A stretch of 64,000 nt of DNA from WS-7 sp036505295. Lineage in GTDB: Bacteria > Eisenbacteria > RBG-16-71-46 > SZUA-252. Positions 45,782 to 52,952 of the stretch are shown here, piece after piece (the first letter of the stretch is position 1; every line of letters begins with the position of its first letter). The stretch lies in assembly GCA_036505295.1 (NCBI GenBank), contig DASXTQ010000019.1, positions 10,622-74,621 of the forward strand. Reading direction: 5' to 3'. Made by a program: the position numbers and the translations under genes. The notes under the pieces are model-generated. The model made no database searches, was not told where the DNA came from, and saw nothing but the letters and a program-made list of their open reading frames with translations.

Positions 45782-46060
45782 TCAGCCCCTTGGAACCCAG
45801 ATCTTCCCCGCTTCGACCACTTCGCAGGTGCCGGGGAGCAGGAGTGGCTCTCGGGACCTCGCGTAGAAGGCGAGGCCTTTGTAGCTCGTTAGATAGCGGT
45901 GGCCGCGAACAAAGAAGCCGCCCCGAGCATGAACGACGACAGCTTCCGGATTGTGATTCAAGAGCTTCACGAACTCTCCCGCCTCGACGCGGACTATGGC
46001 GCCCGATGCCTTGATCGCCCGCACAAGAGCTGCTGCTGCTGCCGCTGCGCCTCCATTCAC
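45782..46060 (-). CDS. Conserved small hypothetical protein
   Basis: The protein is 92 aa, GTG start with GGAGG 9 nt ahead. M-N-G-G-A-A-A-A-A-A-A, A-V-V-V-H-A-R-G-G-F-F, Y-L-T-S-Y-K-G-L-A-F-Y-A and the terminal K-I-W-V-P-R-G recall a widely found small family of unknown function (from memory). Confidence 0.65.
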   Translation of the reverse strand: MNGGAAAAAAALVRAIKASGAIVRVEAGEFVKLLNHNPEAVVVHARGGFFVRGHRYLTSYKGLAFYARSREPLLLPGTCEVVEAGKIWVPRG

Positions 46061-46280
46061 TTTAGGGGTCCTCCAGTTTAATCAACGACGACTAGACTGA
46101 AGCGGGTGTCAGAATATCCTGATTAGCCTACTCTAGTCGGCGTCTACTCGGCCGGGAATCCAGCAGGCGGGGCAAGGAGGGGGCGGTTGTCTAACGCAAG
46201 CTTTCAGCTGGTGGGCGCGGCCGAGTAGGTTGCGTCTGCCGGGCGGGCCACCAGTGGGCGCCCGACGAGGGAAACCGACC

Positions 46281-46688
46281 GTGGATGTTCGCTTCGCCGC
46301 GAATGCTCCTGTCAATGGGGAGGACCTGAACGCCCTATTCTCGGCGGCCTGGCCGGATCACAGGTCTCGCGACTTCGGTCCTGTTCTGGCGCGAAGCCTT
46401 ACATACGTCTGCGCTTTTGCTGGCGATCGCCTGGTAGGTTTTGTCAACCTCGCGTGGGATGGCGGAGCGCACGCGTTTCTCTTGGATCCGACGGTCCATC
46501 CAGAATTCCGTCGTCAGGGAATCGGCAGCGGGATAGTCAACAAGGCGGTCTCGGAGTGCCGTGAACGCGGAGTCGAATGGGTGCACGTGGATTATGAGCC
46601 CGCGCTTGCCGTCTTCTATCGGCGTTGTGGCTTTCGGTCGACATCTGCGGGCCTGATCAGGTTGGCGGGCCCGCGCGCCCTCCGTTGA
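46281..46688 (+). CDS. GNAT-family acetyltransferase
   Basis: The protein is 135 aa from GTG 46281 (GAGGGA ahead). Acetyl-CoA motif A: L-D-P-T-V-H-P-E-F-R-R-Q-G-I-G-S-G-I; later V-H-V-D-Y-E-P and F-Y-R-R-C-G-F. Transfers acetyl to an unknown amine. Its stop is 4 nt from the left attachment repeat, so it is the last host gene before the island. Confidence 0.85.
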   Translation: MDVRFAANAPVNGEDLNALFSAAWPDHRSRDFGPVLARSLTYVCAFAGDRLVGFVNLAWDGGAHAFLLDPTVHPEFRRQGIGSGIVNKAVSECRERGVEWVHVDYEPALAVFYRRCGFRSTSAGLIRLAGPRALR

Positions 46689-46692
46689 TATG

Positions 46693-46707
46693 GTGCGGAA
46701 GGGGGGA
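46693..46707 (+). repeat. attL: 15-bp direct repeat of the tRNA-Leu 3' end
   Basis: GTGCGGAAGGGGGGA, identical to 63860-63874 where it is the 3' end of tRNA-Leu(CAG). It marks the distal boundary of the integrated element. Confidence 0.85.
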
Positions 46708-46823
46708 GACCATTTGTGGGGGTTTCGGGGGGTTCCGGGGAACCTCCGAAACGACAAGTAGTTTGCCCGGAATGCGGTGCGGTGATTGACGTTCCGGCGA
46801 CCGAGGCGAGCGATCACAAGTAA
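46695..46823 (+). pseudogene. Displaced 3' end of the integrase gene (CPECG tail)
   Basis: Starting in the attL repeat, the frame reads A-E-G-G-R-P-F-V-G-V... and ends Q-V-V-C-P-E-C-G-A-V-I-D-V-P-A-T-E-A-S-D-H-K, TAA at 46821-46823. Its codon phase across the repeat is exactly that of the integrase at 62680-63879. In the excised circle the integrase would therefore read through the attachment site and gain 38 residues with a half zinc ribbon. In the integrated state it could only be translated alone from GTG 46716, which has GGGGGGAG 7 nt ahead. A stand-alone LysW-like miniprotein is less likely. Confidence 0.65.
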
Positions 46824-47028
46824 CCCCTCCTGATCGCGTTTGCGCCCTGCTGTAGTCCCGATTTGATCCCGATGGGTGCGCTGCTACCGCGCCGGGGAGC
46901 GCCATCGTTGACGCCCGGCGCGATGCCACATAGAGTGCCGACACTGGATCGCTGCCGACCGAGCGCAGGGCAGATCCTGATTATGCTGGTCAGCGTATTC
47001 GCTTACGTGGTTCCGTCGATTATTTGCC
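46824..47028. other. Short non-coding stretch
   Basis: No gene seen. It contains GGTCAGCGTATT (46988-46999), repeated at 47967-47978, each 30-50 nt ahead of a small ORF. Confidence 0.4.
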
Positions 47029-47208
47029 GTGAATGACGTGATGCTGGCGCCCGATAGACGGCTCGCATACGAGGTACCCGCTGACCATCGGAGTCCGGCT
47101 TACAAGGTTCCCCGCACCTTCGACGAAATCGCCCACGACAGGTACTGGAATTTGTGGTTCGACGACAACGTGGGCTCATTCCTGGTGATCGTGCGAAAGG
47201 CGGACTGA
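47029..47208 (+). CDS. Small cassette ORF, hypothetical
   Basis: 59 aa from GTG 47029 (ATG 47041 possible): L-A-Y-E-V-P-A-D-H-R-S-P-A-Y, F-D-E-I-A-H-D-R-Y-W-N-L-W-F. Coding-like composition and position directly ahead of an attC-like site support it; no clear ribosome site. Family unknown. Confidence 0.45.
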   Translation: MNDVMLAPDRRLAYEVPADHRSPAYKVPRTFDEIAHDRYWNLWFDDNVGSFLVIVRKAD

Positions 47209-47236
47209 TCACGGCACAGATCAAATCACCGCAACC

Positions 47237-47333
47237 GCATGACATCCGGCTGAATCCGCCGGTCAGTACTGTGACGCGCATTGCGATGGCAATGCGCGGG
47301 CCGTTCCGCCCGCGGGTTAGCCGAGCGTTGGGC
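47237..47333 (+). other. attC-like recombination site 1
   Basis: Ends with GTTGGGC (47327-47333), a full GTTRRRY core. The left half CGGCTGAATCCGC pairs with CGGCTAACCCGC (reverse complement of the right half), with one bulged G as in attC extrahelical bases; left core GCATGAC is degenerate. A 9-bp and a 7-bp hairpin fill the variable spacer. The next ORF starts 24 nt after. Confidence 0.6.
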
Positions 47334-47357
47334 AGCTTTCTTGTCGGAGGCCGTAAG

Positions 47358-47876
47358 ATGCCGTTCAATGAGAAGACTTATGCGATCGCGATTGTCCATC
47401 CAGACGGCCGAAAGCATCTGTTCGGTCGCGTCCGCCGATCCGCGAAAGGTGACGTCTACGTCGTGTGGGCTGAGGATCAGTCTCCCCGCAATCTTGGAAG
47501 GGGATCGAACCCTCACGCCTCCTACCATGCATCGGGCCGGCTGCATTCGAAGAGCTACAACATTAGTGAGATCGAGAAGAGCCGGCAGGTTCCCGGAGCA
47601 AGTTTCAAGGGGACAGAGCCGCACGAGGCGACCAACGCCGACCGAGGTCTTTCACCAACGCTTCCTGTGCTCTCAGGAAACTTCGACGGTGTATTCGAGA
47701 TCGACGCGGCCCAAATTGCAGCGAGCCGGAACCCGTCTATCACCGTCGACGTAAGCGAACCTGGTGTTCCGCCGATCCGCCAGACGGGAAGGGATCGCGT
47801 GATCGCGGACAAGATCTTCAAGGACGACACTCCGTGGATCATTGTGAGCCTCGTCGAGCCGCCAACTCGACTCTGA
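47358..47876 (+). CDS. Cassette hypothetical protein
   Basis: The protein is 172 aa. CGGAGG 7 nt ahead of the ATG. K-T-Y-A-I-A-I-V-H-P-D-G-R-K-H-L-F-G-R and D-V-Y-V-V-W-A-E-D form a beta-rich N-terminal part; the C-terminal part is also beta-rich. No family recognised. Begins 24 nt after an attC-like core, as cassette genes do. Confidence 0.65.
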   Translation: MPFNEKTYAIAIVHPDGRKHLFGRVRRSAKGDVYVVWAEDQSPRNLGRGSNPHASYHASGRLHSKSYNISEIEKSRQVPGASFKGTEPHEATNADRGLSPTLPVLSGNFDGVFEIDAAQIAASRNPSITVDVSEPGVPPIRQTGRDRVIADKIFKDDTPWIIVSLVEPPTRL

Positions 47877-48028
47877 GTCGGCCAGGGCCGCGGTCCGGTC
47901 ACGATCTGGCCACCATTGGGAGTGTCAGCGGCCGCCTCTTGGGGAAACCATGATTTCAACTGTGTCGGTCAGCGTATTTGGATATTCAGGTCCGCCCAAC
48001 TGTAGTTCGCCAGACAGACGCAGGGTGC

Positions 48029-48391
48029 ATGGCTAACCGGCGTCTAAGCGCGACAGAGGTGGCGGAGATCTTTCGTCCTATTCTCGAAGAGGTTCGTGCA
48101 AAGCTCCGTGGCACTAGCCGCGGTGACGAAGCCCTACACTGGGCGCTCCGGCGGAAGCTCACCAAGGAGTTGATGTACGACGAGCGCGGCAAGCCGCTGC
48201 ACCGCGTGAAGCTCAAGGCTCTCAAGCGCGGAGAACAGGGCGGGAAGTGCGCGTTGTGCCACTGCGAACTGCCGGAAAGGAACGCCGTCCTCGATCGCCT
48301 TGAAGCTATGAAGGGATACACCGCCGACAACACGCGGCTTCTCTGTCCGGACTGCGATCATAAGGCTCAAGTCGAGCGCGGGTTTGCTTGA
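48029..48391 (+). CDS. Treble-clef (HNH-like) zinc protein
   Basis: The protein is 120 aa from ATG 48029. A helical N-terminus is followed by G-G-K-C-A-L-C-H-C-E-L-P, A-V-L-D-R-L, and L-L-C-P-D-C-D-H-K-A-Q: two CxxC knuckles spaced as in HNH/treble-clef endonucleases. The usual catalytic His before the central strand is replaced (V-L-D-R-L), so activity is uncertain. It shares a cassette with the hypothetical protein upstream. Confidence 0.6.
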   Translation: MANRRLSATEVAEIFRPILEEVRAKLRGTSRGDEALHWALRRKLTKELMYDERGKPLHRVKLKALKRGEQGGKCALCHCELPERNAVLDRLEAMKGYTADNTRLLCPDCDHKAQVERGFA

Positions 48392-48403
48392 AACCTCACC
48401 GCC

Positions 48404-48473
48404 GTCGAACTTCGCGGTGCACCGGACCGGGGCTCGCGTCGCTCGCTCCGGCCGGTGACCGCGAGCGTTAGGC
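48404..48473 (+). other. attC-like recombination site 2
   Basis: Right core GTTAGGC (48467-48473) fits GTTRRRY exactly. Left core GTCGAAC. The arms TCGCGGTGCACCGG and TCGCGGTCACCGG (right arm as reverse complement) pair with one extra G, the extrahelical base of attC sites. The next ORF starts 16 nt after. Confidence 0.7.
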
Positions 48474-48488
48474 GACATAGGGACGCGG

Positions 48489-49178
48489 ATGCCCACGTCG
48501 AATAGAGAGTTCATACCGAACCAGGTGTTCATAGGGCTCCCGTGGAAAAACGTCCGACCGAAGTACGATCGGATCGTCCCGGAGCTCGAGAAGAAATACC
48601 CGCTTTACTTCACCATCGTCGGGCGGGACGACGGGCAGGACGCCAGGGCCCTTTTCGAGGTAATCAAGTCGCGGATCGCGTCGTCGAGCTATGCCGTATT
48701 TGATGCGACCGCGGGCAACGCTAACGTATCTCTCGAATACGGTTACGCAGAGGGAATCGAGGTGCCGCGGGCAATCTTTCTGAGCGCTCACAAGGCCGCG
48801 CAGAGGGTGTCAGCGGGCGACCCGATCATCTCGGACCTAACCGGAATGCGAAGGGTGCAGTACAAGACGGAATCAACTCTCGCTGCCGAACTCCACAAGT
48901 TATGCCGGGATCACGACTACACGAAGCGATTCGAGAGAGCCCTGCGCAAGATCCAACGAAGGAAGACCAAAGGGGCGAAGAAACGCGGTAGGGCGCTGGC
49001 TCTCAAGGCGCTGAAGGCTCTCGGGGGTAAGGTCAGGGTACGCCGTGCCGAGCTCGTGCAGCACCTCCAGGCACAGAATTACTCCGAGAAAGAAATCGAT
49101 GCGATGCTCAAGGGCCTCCATACAGCAGGAGTATTGAGGTGCACGGTAGGCAAGTACTCGGATGTGTATGTCGCCTAA
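48489..49178 (+). CDS. TIR-like domain protein with C-terminal winged helix
   Basis: The protein is 229 aa. N-terminal flavodoxin/TIR-like fold: V-F-I-G-L-P-W near 13-19, and F-D-A-T-A-G-N-A-N-V-S-L-E-Y-G-Y-A at 71-87, the D-x-(S/T)-x-x-N-x-N-V-x-x-E-x-G-Y-A pattern of TIR-like/nucleoside-deoxyribosyltransferase-like immune domains (Glu83 as putative catalytic residue). A basic helix (150-180) and a winged helix (185-229) follow. It is probably an NAD- or nucleotide-cleaving defence effector. The stop TAA lies in the next attC core (GCCTAAC). Confidence 0.65.
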   Translation: MPTSNREFIPNQVFIGLPWKNVRPKYDRIVPELEKKYPLYFTIVGRDDGQDARALFEVIKSRIASSSYAVFDATAGNANVSLEYGYAEGIEVPRAIFLSAHKAAQRVSAGDPIISDLTGMRRVQYKTESTLAAELHKLCRDHDYTKRFERALRKIQRRKTKGAKKRGRALALKALKALGGKVRVRRAELVQHLQAQNYSEKEIDAMLKGLHTAGVLRCTVGKYSDVYVA

Positions 49179-49270
49179 CAGCGCCGTGAAGCTGCCGGTC
49201 CACGCTGTCATGGGCCGTGCTTCCGCACGCCCCGCGCCAGCGCGTCCCGCAGCTACGGCGAGGGTTAGCC
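49173..49270 (+). other. attC-like recombination site 3
   Basis: Left core GCCTAAC (49173-49179, fits RYYYAAC and contains the stop of the TIR-like gene), right core GTTAGCC (49264-49270). Inner arms GCCGTGAAGCTGC and GCCGTAGCTGC (right as reverse complement) pair with a two-base bulge. The next ORF starts 11 nt after. Confidence 0.75.
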
Positions 49271-49280
49271 CGCGAGAGAA

Positions 49281-49940
49281 ATGCAGCTAATCATCTTTGA
49301 CGTTGACGGCACGCTGACGCGCAGCACCTCGATTGATGCCACCTGCTACGCGCGTGCCGTGGCGGAACATCTCAGGATGCAGGTCAACACGGACTGGTCC
49401 ATGTACCGCCATGCAACGGATGCCGGGATTCTAAGTGAGCTTCTCGAACGGCAAGGTATCCCTGAGACGCGACCCGATGTCGCAGCGGTCCGCGCGCGGT
49501 TTCTGGGATTGCTCTCCGCGGCCCTTACCTTGGACCCCACATTGTGCCGCGAAGTGCCCGGCGCTCGTGCTGCGATCGAATCCCTTCGAGAGGTCCCTGA
49601 ATTTCAGCTCGCGATCGCCACTGGTGCTTGGGCGGACTCGGCTCGTTTGAAGCTTCGCCATGCTAGCGTAGGGATCGATCAGATCCCTCTCGCCTCGTCA
49701 GACGATTCACCTTCGCGTGAAAAGATTCTCGAGATCGCCTTCGAGCGGGCGGCCGCCCGGTCGGGACAGCGACCTGACGCCGTCACCTATTTTGGCGATG
49801 CCCCGTGGGACGTATCCGCGGCCCACTCATTGGGCTTCCGTTTCATCGGTATCGCGTGCGAAGGTGACATGGGTCAGCTCCGGTCAGCCGGAGCTTCGGT
49901 CATTCTTCCGGACTTCACCGATGAACTCTTCGCGGGCTAA
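49281..49940 (+). CDS. HAD-superfamily hydrolase
   Basis: The protein is 219 aa. I-I-F-D-V-D-G-T-L with Asp7 nucleophile and Asp9; motif II in I-A-T-G-A; Lys in S-R-E-K-I-L; Y-F-G-D-A-P-W-D-V for Mg binding. Phosphoglycolate-phosphatase-like with a helical cap. Substrate unknown. Its TAA stop lies in the attC-like core that follows, so it sits in a cassette. Confidence 0.85.
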   Translation: MQLIIFDVDGTLTRSTSIDATCYARAVAEHLRMQVNTDWSMYRHATDAGILSELLERQGIPETRPDVAAVRARFLGLLSAALTLDPTLCREVPGARAAIESLREVPEFQLAIATGAWADSARLKLRHASVGIDQIPLASSDDSPSREKILEIAFERAAARSGQRPDAVTYFGDAPWDVSAAHSLGFRFIGIACEGDMGQLRSAGASVILPDFTDELFAG

Positions 49941-50023
49941 CAAGACGTTGGAGCGGACCGATGGGATCGGCGGTTGTTCATGCCATCGTTCACGTTCGCC
50001 GGCCGCTCAACGCCGGGTCGATA
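49935..50023 (+). other. attC-like recombination site 4 (degenerate right core)
   Basis: Left core GGCTAAC (49935-49941) contains the stop of the HAD gene. Arms CGTTGGAGCGGACCG and CGTTGAGCGGCCGG (right as reverse complement) pair with one bulged G. The expected right core is GTCGATA (50017-50023), a poor GTTRRRY. It is the last site of the cluster; a 24-codon TTG ORF (50053-50127) behind AAGGAGAG follows. Confidence 0.6.
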
Positions 50024-50152
50024 GACCTCGGAGGGTTAGAAAGGAGAGAGCTTTGGCAGCAGACGATCTGAAACTTCATTTTCACCTCACGCTTGGGGGT
50101 GGCCCTTCGGAGCGCTCTAAGGCATGATGTAAGGCGCAGGTAGGGGAAGCCA

Positions 50153-50863
50153 ATGAACCCAGAGAGAGACACCCAAAGCTTCGAGGAATTCACTCCCGAG
50201 GAGCTTCTCGGCCCGCTAAACGAGGTCGAGAAGAAAAACGCTCCCCGGCGCCTCTTCATTGCAGGGGACCGAGGACTCCTTCACGGTGGGCCGCGCGTCT
50301 CCATCGTGGGCTCCAGGAAGGCCTCGGCAGGGGGGATTTCGGGGGCCCGCGGTCTCGCAAAGGGCCTCGTCGCTCGTGGTGCGGTCGTGGTGAGTGGCCT
50401 GGCCGAGGGGATCGACACGGCCGCCCACGAAGGAGCGATCGAAGCCGGGGGACGCACCATCGCGGTCTTGGGCACCCCCCTCGATGAGGCGTTTCCCGCG
50501 AAGAATCGAGCACTACAGGCGCTAATCATGCGCGAGCACCTGGCGGTCTCTCAGTTCGCCTCCGGCGTCCCCTCGCAGCGGGGGAATTTCCCGATGCGAA
50601 ACCGCACCATGGCGCTCCTCTCGGATGCGACGGCCATCGTCGAGGCAGGGGAGGGTAGCGGGTCCCTTCACCAGGGTTGGGAAGCCCTCCGGCTCGGGCG
50701 GCCGCTTTTTCTGAGCGAGGCGCTGCTCGGAGACGCCTCGCTTTCGTGGCCGGGTGAAATGGAGCGCTACGGTGCGCAAGGTCTCGCCCTTGAGAACCTG
50801 GAGCTCCTCTTCGAGTTCCTTCCTGAGAGGGCACGTGGCGGGTCCCCCGAGCTTGCTTTCTGA
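50153..50863 (+). CDS. DprA/Smf-like protein (ShosA-like)
   Basis: The protein is 236 aa. DprA Rossmann core: V-G-S-R-K-A-S (52-58), V-S-G-L-A-E-G-I-D-T-A-A-H (80-92), A-V-L-G-T-P, N-F-P-M-R-N-R-T-M-A-L-L-S-D, and E-A-G-E-G-S-G-S. Full-length DprA is longer and has extra domains; this is the core alone. It overlaps by 29 nt a phosphoribosyltransferase gene. As I recall, the ShosTA toxin-antitoxin system pairs a DprA homologue (antitoxin) with a PRTase toxin, and this matches. An alternative is a competence-type DprA, but it lies in a defence island. Confidence 0.75.
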   Translation: MNPERDTQSFEEFTPEELLGPLNEVEKKNAPRRLFIAGDRGLLHGGPRVSIVGSRKASAGGISGARGLAKGLVARGAVVVSGLAEGIDTAAHEGAIEAGGRTIAVLGTPLDEAFPAKNRALQALIMREHLAVSQFASGVPSQRGNFPMRNRTMALLSDATAIVEAGEGSGSLHQGWEALRLGRPLFLSEALLGDASLSWPGEMERYGAQGLALENLELLFEFLPERARGGSPELAF

Positions 50864-51482
50864 GGTTCGGTTCGGCGCCTTCCTCGTTTACTCCCCCCGC
50901 GGTTCCTCCGAAGTCTCGAGGCGCTCGCGCGTGTGGCGTGATGCCATCAAATACGATCGGCCTCCTGGAATCGCTCATGCCGTCGAGCAGCTCTCGCACG
51001 AGTTCGCAAGCACGCAGCTAGGTGAGATCCTCGGGGCCGGAGTCACGCTCGTGCCGGCCCCCAAGAGTTCGCCGCTCGTCGAGGGTGCGCTCTGGCCGGC
51101 GAAGCGTATCGCTGACGAGCTCCTCGCGAGGGGTCTCGGAAGGGAAGTGATTCCGTGTGTTCGGCGGGCCGTCCGTGTCCCGAAGTCGGCGTTCGCCGCA
51201 GCGGGAGAAAGGCCGACCGCGAAGACCCACCTCGAATCCTTGACGGCCGAGGGCGAGCTCGCGCGCCCGGCGCGCATAGCTGTGGTTGATGACGTGGTGA
51301 CGAAGGGGGCGACACTCCTGGCCGTCGCTTCGCTTGTTCAGGACCTCTTCCCCGAGGCGGACGTGCGCGCGTTCGCGATGCTGCGGACCATGGGGCTTCA
51401 ACCTGAGGTCGATCGGATTCTAGAGCCGTGCGTAGGAACGATTCATCTCACGGTGTGGGGAGAAGCCGACCGGCAGCCCTAA
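50835..51482 (+). CDS. Phosphoribosyltransferase-domain protein (ShosT-like)
   Basis: The protein is 215 aa from GTG 50835 (GAGAGG ahead); the start could lie a few codons on. PRPP-binding motif R-I-A-V-V-D-D-V-V-T-K-G-A-T-L-L in the last third; V-P-A-P-K-S-S-P before it. ComF-like overall. Paired and overlapping with the DprA-like gene; the proposed toxin of a ShosTA-type pair. Cytoplasmic. Confidence 0.75.
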   Translation: MAGPPSLLSEVRFGAFLVYSPRGSSEVSRRSRVWRDAIKYDRPPGIAHAVEQLSHEFASTQLGEILGAGVTLVPAPKSSPLVEGALWPAKRIADELLARGLGREVIPCVRRAVRVPKSAFAAAGERPTAKTHLESLTAEGELARPARIAVVDDVVTKGATLLAVASLVQDLFPEADVRAFAMLRTMGLQPEVDRILEPCVGTIHLTVWGEADRQP

Positions 51483-51536
51483 AATGCCGAGAGGGTCGCA
51501 GGTCGTCGAGCGCTTCTGGTCGAGGGCAGGCCGCGA

Positions 51537-52481
51537 ATGAACCGGGCAGGGATTCTTCAGTTGCTCGAGCAGTTCCCCGAAAGGCACCTATCGGCACTTG
51601 CGTGGTTCGAGCAGCATGCGGGCCAGGAGGTTGCGTGGCCGAAGCCGCTGCCGGACGGGACCCTCCTGGCGGCGAAGGCGAAGGGTATTTACAAGCCCGC
51701 TTGGTCGAAGTACGCGCTCTCTGTGCGACAGTCTCTTGGCGGTCCCTATCCCGACCGCGAGATCGAGATGCGACCCGATGGGGGCTGGCGACTCGAGTAC
51801 TTTCAAGAGGATCTCGATCCCGGACGCCGTGATTCGCAGTTCACCAACGTTGGACTGATGGAGTGCTGGAAGGATGTCGTACCGGTGGGGGTCTTGGTTC
51901 AAAGTGTCGCCAGGCCGGGCCCTCGGTACCGCGTCTACGGCCTAGCGCTTGTGACGGGCTGGGACGGCGGGTACTTCTACCTTGAGGGCCTTGCCCGCGG
52001 GGATCGCGGCTGGTCTCTCAAGGTGGTGCCGACGGCGACGACCCGTGCGGATCTCCTCGCGGAGGACTTCGAGCCGACCTCGCTTGAGGACCGCCGGCGC
52101 GAGACGAACCGGATGATCGTCCTTCGTCAGGGTCAACAAGGCTTCCGTCGGGCGCTGCTCTTGGCTTACCAAGGGCGATGCGCAATTACAGGCTGCGATG
52201 GGGTGCAAGCCCTCGAGGCCGCGCACATCGTACCCTACCGCGGGCTCGTGACGAACCACCCCACGAACGGACTTCTCCTTCGTGCCGACATCCACAACCT
52301 GTTCGACCTGGGACTGCTCGCCATTGACCCGGCGAACCTCAAAGTGTTGTGGAGCAGCGAGCTTGATGGCACTTCCTACGTGCCGGTGTTGAGAGGGGCG
52401 ACGGTCCGACGGCCGGTCGACTCGGGCCTGGCACCGAGCCAGGCTGCGCTGCGAATCCACCGGGAATGGGCTTGTCTATGA
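51537..52481 (+). CDS. HNH endonuclease with putative modified-base-reading N-terminus
   Basis: The protein is 314 aa. The C-terminal HNH_2-type nuclease: G-R-C-A-I-T-G-C-D, L-E-A-A-H-I-V-P-Y, N-G-L-L-L-R-A-D-I-H-N-L-F-D. The N-terminal 200 residues (Y-K-P-A-W-S-K-Y-A-L-S-V-R-Q-S-L, T-N-V-G-L-M, G-L-A-L-V-T-G-W-D-G-G-Y-F-Y-L-E-G) resemble SRA/YDG-like readers of type IV restriction enzymes. It would cut DNA with foreign modification. Third gene of the + strand set after the DprA-like/PRTase pair; it ends 3 nt from the convergent Vsr gene. Confidence 0.78.
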   Translation: MNRAGILQLLEQFPERHLSALAWFEQHAGQEVAWPKPLPDGTLLAAKAKGIYKPAWSKYALSVRQSLGGPYPDREIEMRPDGGWRLEYFQEDLDPGRRDSQFTNVGLMECWKDVVPVGVLVQSVARPGPRYRVYGLALVTGWDGGYFYLEGLARGDRGWSLKVVPTATTRADLLAEDFEPTSLEDRRRETNRMIVLRQGQQGFRRALLLAYQGRCAITGCDGVQALEAAHIVPYRGLVTNHPTNGLLLRADIHNLFDLGLLAIDPANLKVLWSSELDGTSYVPVLRGATVRRPVDSGLAPSQAALRIHREWACL

Positions 52482-52484
52482 CGG

Positions 52485-52952
52485 TTAGTGAGAGCATTTC
52501 CGCAACCGGGCTTTCGACGAGCAAACTTGGCGGATGAGCGCTGAAGCCGCTGCTTCAGGGTCTCGCACGATGTCGGTCTCCCACAGGCGCGTCACCGTCC
52601 ACCCGAGGTCGCGGAGCATTTTGGTCACCCGCCTATCGCGAGCACGGTTCGCTAGGATCTTGGGGATCCAATAGTAAGGATTGGAGCCACGCGCGAGCTT
52701 TCGCCGCCGCGAGGGCCATCGGTTGCCGTGCCAGAAGTCCCCGTCGCAGAACACAGCCACCTTGGCGGAGACGAACACGATGTCGGGGCGGCCGGGAAGC
52801 GCCTTCGCGTGAAGGCGGAAACGTGCCCCGAGGCGCCAGAGGGCCCTGCGGAGGAGAATCTCCTGGCGAGTGCCTCTCGCGACGTTCCGGCGCTTGAGGG
52901 CCGAGGCCCCCTGCGACGACGATACGAAAGCAGCAAATGAAGGAACCTTCAC
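52485..52952 (-). CDS. vsr: Vsr-type (very short patch) endonuclease
   Basis: The protein is 155 aa. G-T-R-Q-E-I-L-L-R-R-A-L-W near 27-39, P-D-I-V-F (Asp57), V-F-C-D-G-D-F-W-H-G (67-76) with the Asp-His metal site, and W-E-T-D-I near the C-terminus. Nicks at T:G mismatches from 5-methylcytosine deamination, or acts as a nuclease in defence operons. Usually it follows a cytosine methylase; here it is the last gene of the methylase operon, overlapping the gene before by 4 nt. A role in the operon beyond repair is likely. Confidence 0.88.
   Translation of the reverse strand: MKVPSFAAFVSSSQGASALKRRNVARGTRQEILLRRALWRLGARFRLHAKALPGRPDIVFVSAKVAVFCDGDFWHGNRWPSRRRKLARGSNPYYWIPKILANRARDRRVTKMLRDLGWTVTRLWETDIVRDPEAAASALIRQVCSSKARLRKCSH

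Noticed and set aside
46194..46260. A fifth attC site at GTCTAAC ahead of the GNAT gene
   Set aside because: The left core fits, but no matching arms with a GTTRRRY core are found downstream, and it lies outside the element boundary.
46716..46823. Independent LysW-like zinc miniprotein
   Set aside because: Only one CxxC pair is present, and the codon phase continues exactly from the integrase through the att repeat, which explains it better as a displaced integrase end.
50153..50863. Housekeeping competence dprA
   Set aside because: Shorter than DprA, overlapping a PRTase gene, and inside a defence island; the ShosTA-type reading fits better, though not proven.
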